Assembly: GCA_043381765.1 (NCBI GenBank)
Contig: JBHJMP010000054.1
Coordinates: 1-28,367, forward strand
Source of the DNA: Collodictyon triciliatum
Taxonomy: Eukaryota > CRuMs
Length of the DNA stretch: 28,367 nucleotides
Direction of reading: 5' to 3'
Shown: positions 10,241 through 19,600 of the stretch, piece after piece
Position numbering within the stretch: position 1 is the stretch's first letter
Layout: every line of letters begins with the position of its first letter
Translations under genes and position numbers: made by a program
The notes under the pieces: generated by a model
Told to the model about the DNA's origin: nothing
Seen by the model: the letters and a program-made list of their open reading frames with translations, nothing else
The model's database searches: none

Positions 10241-13200
10241 NNNNNNNNNNNNNNNNNNNNNNNNNNNNNNNNNNNNNNNNNNNNNNNNNNNNNNNNNNNN
10301 NNNNNNNNNNNNNNNNNNNNNNNNNNNNNNNNNNNNNNNNTTTGGAGATATATGACTTATAATTGAATTGTTAACTTTCATAGAAACCTGGAAGATATCT
10401 TCCAGCAGACAAATCATTTGTCGACCTCAACTTTCCGTGGATTTGGATGGCTTTAATGCATGGGGAGGGTCGATTGTTCCGCTACGGGCCAAGTTGGCCC
10501 GGTTCTATGAAAGATATTGAGGCTCTTGCTCAAGACAGTCTAGAGCTACAGTTCGATCGTGTTTCAAACCAGATCAAGGTCTGTGTGAATAGTAGATACA
10601 ATTTTTTCTTTTAATGAGATATTTATCGATACTCTATGCCGCAATCTAATCTAATCGTTATTCTTTAAAATCGAAGCTTTTTATTCCGACGGATTTTGGT
10701 GGTGTCCCAAATCCCATGTGGCAGTTCTCAGTACTGATAGGACTTTACGACCCTACATCTGGGGACTTTTCGCTGCGAAATAAAGAGCCATCTACGGTAA
10801 TTGTGACTATTACTTATAATACTAGCTCTTATCGCTAAAAGATGGCCAAATATCTCCTTTGCAAGTGACTGATGACTACATAATTGAATGTAAAAGTAAT
10901 ATCATACCTACGGGACCCTTTCATAGCGCTTTCTCGGAGGTGGGGATGACGATTTTTATGACCCTAATGTGGCGGACATGATTATACCTTCTGTATCCGC
11001 GCAAACCATTATCCGCTCAAACGAAAAGGTATTCAAAACAAAATGTATTTTTAAAGAAGTCCGTCTGTCGTTATTTGTGGACATCTTTCGCTGTTCATAC
11101 AATTTTCTGCTTTCTTTTTCTATTTCTTCCAAATTTCATTTCTCTTTTTTTTTTTTTTAAAAAAAAAAAAAAAACATTCCGAAACATTTTTTTTTTNNNN
11201 NNNNNNNNNNNNNNNNNNNNNNNNNNNNNNNNNNNNNNNNNNNNNNNNNNNNNNNNNNNNNNNNNNNNNNNNNNNNNNNNNNNNNNNNNNNNNNNNCGTG
11301 TGTGCCTATCCATAGCTCCCTATTGGTGATATTAAGCATTAGAGAGCGGCGATTTGGAAGGACATGCGGGGTTCGTGCTTGTCTCCAGCTCGCGGTGAGC
11401 GGGGTGTGGGTGATGCCCAGTGTTTCTCCCCACTGTTGATGTTTTGACTTTTTGTAGGGTGTTGGCGGCGATATATTTTATCGAAAGAATTTGGAGTAGG
11501 CCATAGCCATCGAGAACTGCATAGACTGCGCACCGTTAGACGAGCGTTCGTTCTTGAGGCGGAAGAAGAATGGCGACGGGATGTCTCACGAGATTGGTCT
11601 GCGTGAGCGCCATTTTCCTTTGTTATTCAGGACGGCTGTGGTTGGCTATGCATCGTGTGTGCAGAATGTGGTGGAGCCTGGCGTTGTGATGTACGAACCG
11701 TCTTCTTTGAATGAGATTTGGGTGTCTCGATTCAAGTTATACAACAGGATAACGCTCAAGCATCGCCTATCGTTCTTATGAAATGATACACAATCTATTG
11801 AAACATGAATGAATTCTGATTGCTACGGCGAGTTAAGCCCGTGTGCGAGATGACAAACGCAGAACCCGAAGTCTCATTTTTTCCTCTTTTCTTTTTTTCT
11901 TTTTTTCTTTTTTTTTGTTAGGTCTCTGCACCCTCAGAACGCCAATTCCAATCTTGTTTATAGCGAAAAAAATCATATCTCGGAATCATAAAGCACAGCG
12001 CCCACATAAAGGCAATTTCTATGAAAGCCCGTTTTTATGATTGACTATAAAGAAACAAAAACTCATTCTCCATATGACACAGTATTACATGAATCAAAAA
12101 AGAGCCCGCTCCTGCAACACAACAGACACCCCGCGACAGCAACCAAGTGTCCCACTTCAAAAGACCTCTCATCAAGTCAGCCAGGAGAAGGAGTATTGGA
12201 AAAGAGAGTGAGAAAGAAAGACCCAAGACCTGGAGACACGAGTTAGTCGCAGAGACAAGAGGCCGCGCCAGAGAGCTGACATTTCTTTTTTTCTTTTTGT
12301 CAGCTTCTTTCTCTTTTTTAACATAGACTCTTCTTCTGATACATATTGCAGAACCAAAGAATGACCGATCACGTCCGACTCCAATCTTCCGACATCGCCC
12401 TTGGGGACGTAATTCTTGCCGCAGAGGACTACCGTATTCTTCGAGCCATAGACAGGAAGTCTAACAGCCAGGTGGCTGTGAAGGAGTACCAAAAGTCCCA
12501 GCTGCACAAGCCTGAAGACGTGGGAGCAATTATGGAGGAAGTCCAGAAGCTTGTCAATCTGCCCAAAAACGCCGGCTTTGTAACATACGTTGGTGCCTAT
12601 GTGAGCGTTGGGACGCTGCACATTGTCCGCGACTTTGTGGAAGGCAAAACCTTCACCGAGATCATTCCGACAAACACCCTTGACGTCAGGAAGATCAAAG
12701 AGATCGGCGTCAAGATCTGCGACAACGTCCGCTTCCTGCACGAACACGGCGTCTACAACTACAACATCAAGCCAGACAACGTGATTCTCAAGGGAGACGG
12801 TAGCATTGCGCTCTGCGACTACGCCATGTTGGAGCTGCGCGAGAGTCTCCAACGCCGAGGAACCTCCTCCAAACGCGCAGACATTGCTGTTGCCCCGCCA
12901 GAAGTCTTTCGCAACGGTTCGTATGCGCAAGAGAAGAGCGACGTCTATTCTATCGGGCTCATTCTGTGGATGCTCAACGCAAAGAAGATCCCCAAAGTCC
13001 GCCGCTTTGACACAAAGGGAATTACGGATCCCGCGCTGAAGGACACTCTGACAAGAGTCTTGAATCAGACGCCCGAGGAAAGACCTTCGCTTGCGGAGCT
13101 TCGCGCGCAACTCTTGTTGTAAGCGCCTTTTGATGACAGCCCTTTATACCACGACGCCTTTGCCTCCTGTCGAATCGGTATCATCCGGCTCCTTTTCTTT

Positions 13201-16031
13201 CCATTTCGGTGCTATCATCAAACTTACTCTTTCCTGGCATCTAGGCCCAGCCCTTAAGTCATCATCAGAATAAATATTCACCATGCTTGGCGGGCCTTCA
13301 CCATCTTGCGAATATTTTCTATCCTTTTTTTTTTTTTGCAGCGGTCTCGTTCTCGTTCTCGTTCTCGTACTTTCTTCATCTTTACCTATGGCCATTTTGT
13401 CTTTTTTTCCCACCCCATTTCCCTGTGTTTTTCTATTTCTATTTTCTCTTTTCACAACCCTTCTAGTGATCATCTCCCAGCGCTAAACGGCCTATCCGAC
13501 GACATCTGTAACTGATTCTCTTGGTCGACTCAAAGCCGAGAACGGCAACCATACAAGATACGAGCGAAGGAAAGTTTGTGTATGTGTGTTAAAGAGCAGA
13601 GGTACAGAAAAGCGAGTTGCAGTGACAATTCGCCACTAGGAAGAACTCAGTAAAGGCGAGTCGGTCAGATGAACAAGTCAGCTGGATGAGGACTGAACCA
13701 ACAGCCAGAGCCTGAATCTAGGTTGGTAGATATCTTTCGCTGCTTCCTAATAGTTGCCTTCACTCGCGGTTGGGTTGAGGGAGCCATGGCGGTGATGATA
13801 AATCTTTGAGTGCCTTTTGAGTCTGTTTAGTCCCTCGTTCGATGTGTACCAAAGTGTTGACCAAACAATGTCCCACAACACACAATGTCAACCTCTTGCA
13901 ACCTGCTTCCAACGACGTTTTTTTTAATCTGTAGCGAGAACAGAGATGTCCACATATAAATTCCACTTATGAATAAATTCAATGAAAATAGGTTACTTTC
14001 CCTATCTCTTCGACAAAGAAAGCTGATTCTTAGACAGAGAACGCCAACCACCAAGCAAAGGCAAGCGAAACCAAGCTTGAGGTGTTCTGAAGTACCTCTC
14101 GGTCACTCTGAAAAGGAATCAAGAAAGAACAAGAAAAATTAGCTGCTTCGAAGAAATCAAGCTCGCAGGAGAAAAGCGAGGAGGGTTCCTTGCGTCTTGA
14201 TCGAGTATGTCTTTTCTTTCCTTACTTACCCTTCTCATCCCCAAAGGAAACCAAAGCAAGACCGATGGCCCAGTCAATCGCCCTCGACGGCTCCAAGCTC
14301 AAACCCGTTGAAGACCTTCCTTGCCCACCAGACTTCCGCATCTTTCGAGCCATCGTCCTCGATAGCGGCAAGGAAGTTGCTGTGAAGGAGTACCAACAAA
14401 GCCAGCTTCACATGCCCGGGGATATTGCCGTGATCATGGAGGAAGTCCAGAAGCTGGTTGATCTGCCTGCTGCAGAGAATTTCGTTGCTTATCTGGGTGC
14501 CTATGTCCAGACTGGAGTGCTATACATCGTTCGTGATTATGTGCCTGGGACAACCTTCACAGAGGTCATCCCGTCAAACACCTATGATGCCGAAAGGATA
14601 AGAGATATCGGTGTTCAGATGTGCGACAGTGTCAGCTTCTTGCACCAAAACGATGTCTACAACTACAACATCAAGCCTGAAAATGTGATTCTCAAGGAAG
14701 ACGGAAGCATTGCCCTTTGTGACTACGCCATGTTGGAGCTGCGTGGCAGCATTCAAAAGAAAGGTCCCACTTCCAAGCGTGCTGACCCTGCAATCTGCCC
14801 GCCGGAGCTTCACCGTGGCGCTGAATTCGCGCAAGAAAAGACTGATGTGTATTCCATAGGATTTATTCTGTGGATGCTCTGCGCGAAGAAGATTCCTAGA
14901 GTTCGTCGTCCCTTCGACCCAAAAGTCATCAAAGACGAGAAGCTGAAGATTGCACTCGCCGCTGCCTTGAAAGATTCACCCGAGGTCAGATGTACCCTTG
15001 AGGAGTTCCGTGCGTTTCTCTCTCCATAAATATGGGTTGCCCTTTCTCGCTCCCAATGGTCTGTTTCTCATGGGGATACAAAATCCCCACTGCGCAAGGA
15101 GTCTCACTCATCACACCGAGCAGACACCCTATCGCCGCTTGAAGAAACGGCCTCTTTGGAAATCAATAAAGGTTTACCGAACCACTCACGTTCGATTTGT
15201 CTGGGGTGATTATATGTAGAGGACGAAATCGGCTGCGTCAAAAATCACAAATTGACAGGTTGTGCGAGAGGAAAAAACGCGCAGGTTTAAAGCAACTTAC
15301 AGTTGATATGAATTATACATTATATACGAAATTATTTGTTTACACATCAGCGAGAGCGATTCTAAATATTGATATCATGTCAAAAACTTTATTTTCCACA
15401 AAAATAAATAAAATGCGGAAAATAATATTTTTGTTCTTCAACGGTCAGCTTTTCTTTGCCGCTCGCCGTCCGCACAGAAACACCATTTCCCGACAACCCC
15501 CTAAAACCCTGCTTCACTAAACAAAGGCCTTCCACACCAATCGAAAAGGATTCCATTTGCCACGCATCTTGTTTGGAAGGAATAATCCTTTATAAAATAG
15601 GCACATGCCCCGCCCCGCGTTGCTCTTCAAACTCCCAAACTCTTCAAAGGCCTTCTTCTCTTATCGTATTTGCACTAAGAGAACACCTCTACGCAAAGCG
15701 TAGGGTCGAACGGGAGAAGCAGTGCCAATACCCAATGAATGGACTCGATCGAAGCCACAAGAAAGCTGATCAGCGTAACGTGGATGTAATGGATCAACTT
15801 GGACGGTACCAGGCATACCTGACAAACGCCCAACAACGCGCAGGTCTAAAACCTTTTTTTTTTCCCCCTCTTCTTGTGTCTTTCGCTTTCTTGGCTCTTT
15901 TTTTTTTTGTCCAATACCAAAAAGATAAATAAAAATAATCCAGCAGAGTTTATTCACCATTCATTATTGATACACAAATCATGTTTTGTTTCTTGCTTTC
16001 GTTTTATTCTGACTCCTTTATCTGCAACCTG

Positions 16032-16069
<38 letters not shown>

Positions 16070-16074
16070 CCACC

Positions 16075-16113
<39 letters not shown>

Positions 16114-16404
16114 CATTCCGAAACATTTTTTCTTTATCATCGACCACATTTTAGGCCGTTTCTGATGTACAAGTTCAAGATTTTATCCTTTCCAACTATG
16201 ATGTTTTAAAGCAACAGCGAGCAGTTGTTCCTACCATCGGCCTTTTTTCAAAATTCTATCTTGTCGATTGGTATAATCCACGTAAGAGAACAAACCACTT
16301 TATGGATGTTATATATGCTGATTCAGCGGTCGTGATATTATCCATAGTTACTTATCAATTGAATGATTTGTATACTTGAACAAGAATACCATTCTGTCTG
16401 GGGT

Positions 16405-16454
<50 letters not shown>

Positions 16455-16563
16455 NNNNNNNNNNNNNNNNNNNNNNNNNNNNNNNNNNNNNNNNNNNNNN
16501 NNNNNNNNNNNNNNNNNNNNNNNNNNNNNNNNNNNNNNNNNNNNNNNNNNNNNNTTATATTTT

Positions 16564-16651
<88 letters not shown>

Positions 16652-19600
16652 ACTCTCCTGATTGAACCTTTCATAACAATAAATAAAGCAAACGAGCCTA
16701 CTGGAAGTCAACAAGCGAGGAGCGGGCGATGGAATGAGCTCCGCACGATTTTAATTTCTGTCATCGTTCCGGTCTTTGTTCTGAGCGCTGTCTTTCTCTT
16801 TGTATATACCCGACAAAACAAGAACCGTCTTGCCGACCTGGGCTGGAATGTTAATTTCAACGAGCTGTCATTCATTCAGAAGATAGGAAGTGGTAGCTTT
16901 GGTGAGGTGAGATGTCTGATTGATATTCCAAAATACGATGGATTGTTCTATATCAAAATATTCGCCTCTTTAAACAAATACCGAGCTAGATCACACTAAC
17001 TTCTATCATTCTATAATTGTATATGCGCACATATTTTCTTGCTTTTTTTTTCTTTAACATCGTTCTATTCTCTATCATACAATCACACGTACTCAACTAA
17101 CTTTGCCAGAGCCTTGAAATTGCAAGATGAAAACTATATTGAAAATGATAATGATGATATACGACTTGGCCCTCAATAGGTTTATAGAGGAGAATGGAGG
17201 GATTCCACTGTGGCTATAAAGACACTCTTCGACAAGAACTTATCCAAATCATCGATACAAGATTTCCAGAGGGAAATAGCTATCATGTGGTGAGTGCATT
17301 CTTCCTCTTTAGTTGGCTACGAATCTACTCGCTACTTTATTAAACACTATAACTCGTGCATTACAATATACTTTAACCATTTCAAGCGAGCTACGACATC
17401 CGTGTCTATGCATGTTTATGGGTGGCTGCATCAACCCACCAAATTTGTTTATCATTACAGAATTTATGGACAGGTTACATTTTACCCCGGTTATTTCCTT
17501 TGTCACCCCAACGAGCATGATTATATGTCACATTCTTTATTAATTTTTTTATTCAGAGTATATTCATCTTATTCCTTTTAGGGGGTCGTTGTATGATTTA
17601 CTCCAAGATGAGAACTTACTGTTGTCCACCTCACATCGCTACATGTTTGCACATGATTCTGCAAAAGGTATTGTTATGTCATCCTATTGTCATTGTGTAA
17701 ATGACTCGCTACCTTCCAACGAGGAGCTGAAAATCTATTTGTAGCCCACATCTTTTCCAGGCAGCCGGCCCATTAAAGAAGCCAGTATGTCCTAAACATT
17801 CGATTTTAGGTATGAGCTTCCTTCATAGCCACGACCCCCCGATAATACACGGAGATATGAAATCGGTCAACATCTTGGTAGGATGTTTTGTTCAACTTTG
17901 TTGTTATGTTATGCTGAAGTGATCTTCTGCAATGCTTAATATGCTCCATATTACCTCAGGTGGATTCAAAATGGCAGGTAAAAATCAGTGATTTTGGACT
18001 CTCTCGGTTTAAAGGATCTAAGGCCAACTCTGCAAATACCACTTTCTCGCTTATGTGGGCTCCTCCAGAGGCAATATTATCCATTATTCTACGTTTCCTT
18101 TCTTCATAATATTAATAAAAATGAATGTTTATCTCCATAAATGAATTGCGTGGGAAATTTGACTGTTTTTTTTCTGGAATAGATATGAACTTATTAAATG
18201 CATTTGATTAGGGAATCTAAAAAAAAATTATCATCACTTACTCAGGTACTCTCTGGTCAGCCTGCTACTGAAAAAAGCGATGTCTACAGCTATGCCATTG
18301 TTCTGTGGGAGATTTTTAGTCACGAAGAGCTTTACTCCAACATAGACCCATCTTCAATTCCCTTACGCGTCCTTCGAGGGCACAGGTTTCTTCTCTTATC
18401 TTGTTTTGTTTATTTTATGTTATTTTATTTTATTTTATTTTATTTTATTTTATTTTTCTGTTACGTCTTATCCTTTCTCTTGAATGAATATCGTTGGCTG
18501 AGTATATTTTCAGTATATTAAAGACCTTGTCTTCCACCCACCCCCCCTCCTCCTCCTTTTTACAACGAATTTCCGACAGACCACCTATAAACGACTATAT
18601 CGCCCAAGTCGAAGGCATTGAAGGTATATTGAAGCTTGGTTGGGACACAAATCCAGACTCTCGTCCGACAATGTCGGCGATAAGAAAGCAGCTCTCAACG
18701 CATCCTATTCTGACTTCATCGTCCCCTTACCCTCCATCTGCAATGGCCTCCACAAGTATATCCTGTTTTATTTCAGTACCATTGGCTGTTTTTTTTTCTT
18801 TTCAGAAAAGAAAATGTATGTTCACAAATAATCATCTCTGCATAGTAATAAACCAGTCACTAATTTTAGCTCCCCCGAGCGAGTCTCATCAAACAATGCA
18901 CTCGAAGCATTGCATAAGAACTTTCGTGTATATGGATATTTTCATGAGCAATTTGATATGGGAGCAGAATCCCGACGAAATGTACCATGTATGATTAAAT
19001 TTCCCCTCATTATTCAGATTTTTATTTTTTTATAATAAATTAACAACACAACGTTGCTTGATTTAAATTAATGCCATAGAATTTCTTTAAAGTATCAACT
19101 AATCAGTTCACTCATGCATCTTATTATTCTCCCTCTCCCCAGGCTCTAAACATGTATATATCGCTGATACGCAACTCCACTCCGCAATTCCAAGGGTATA
19201 CATCAAATGACCTCTGAGTGCACTCTTCACACACTTTTCACTATGCACCCATGTGTGAAACTTCACAGCACATTATTCTGATGCTCTTACCATTCAATAT
19301 TTATGTCTTCAGACAAGAAATTCGCATGGACTCTGATACTTGCTTTTTACTGTTTCCATCTGCATTGTCTGCGCTTGAGTGGGCTCTGAAATTTCAGGTT
19401 TGCTTGTTTTCAAAATGAATTGTTAATTAGAATCTATTAATCTTACTTTTTACATATTACTTACATTTATGCATGCTATCCCACTCGTTTGGCTTTCATT
19501 ACTCACCCTATATTCCCTACCTATTTGAACAGGAGGCACTTCTTGACTTGGAATGGCCAACGCGTCTTATCCAAACAAACAAGTATTGCAGCAATCAGGT

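Larger units (their letters stand above)
9830..11028 (+). other. Receptor ectodomain module 6
   Basis: Exons 9740-10042 (second part), 10384-10578, 10677-10796 and 10927-11028, about residues 1187-1396. It opens with DALSDEFGLY and GLLDITHFDI. FVLSIEI, ISVYCHEN, WIWMALMHGEG, MWQFSVLIG and a very clear FLGGGDDDFYDPNVADMI follow. The last is the Gly-rich, D-P-N-V signature that ends glucodextranase-C domains. A 100-N gap flanked by a 92-nt T run lies in the intron before 10384. The next exon, at 16155, lies beyond the inserted block. Confidence 0.7.
11297..16070. other. Foreign block inside intron 30 of the receptor gene (misassembly or insertion)
   Basis: The receptor reads in phase from exon 30 (ends 11028) to exon 31 (starts 16155), and the sequence between them has its own genes. 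To the left, the intron ends in T14-A16-CATTCCGAAACA-T10 at 11145-11196 and then 100 N. To the right, T25-A14-CATTCCGAAACA-T6 recurs at 16075-16131 and runs directly into the exon-31 acceptor. The same intron sequence is thus present twice, on either side of the block. The right junction lies within poly-T (16034-16099). The coding DNA inside looks richer in G+C than the receptor exons. Confidence 0.75.
16155..16906 (+). other. Receptor juxtamembrane exons 31-32 with transmembrane helix
   Basis: Exon 31 (16155-16281) enters in phase 0, exactly as needed after exon 30 (ends 11028), and carries the closing strand VVPTIGLF. Exon 32 (16689-16906) joins in phase 1. It carries a hydrophobic helix (TILISVIVPVFVLSAVFLFV, about residues 1458-1477) followed by basic residues (TRQNKNR), so the C-terminus is cytoplasmic. 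It ends in the glycine-rich loop IGSGSFGE of kinase 1. A 100-N gap, a 49-nt T run and an 88-nt TTG repeat lie in the intron between them. Confidence 0.8.

Noticed and set aside
10105-10417. Open frames made of poly-Phe or poly-Lys across T runs and N
   Set aside because: Artefacts of homopolymers and undefined bases. The same applies at 3597-3851, 11075-11339, 16363-16665, 19473-19897 and 27405-28158.
11340-11780. Minus-strand text resembling a PP2C phosphatase start (VYAVLDGYG)
   Set aside because: Only one short similarity, stops on both sides and no following phosphatase motifs. Probably chance.
12172-13110. 312-codon open frame on the minus strand
   Set aside because: Antisense to pseudokinase A. 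The plus strand has clear kinase motifs and a paralogue; the minus reading has no recognisable feature.
17750-17809. Extra exon between 17667 and 17810 in kinase 1
   Set aside because: AKG joins MSFLHS directly in phase, with a normal acceptor (TTTTAG) at 17804-17809. The intervening text has no open continuation.
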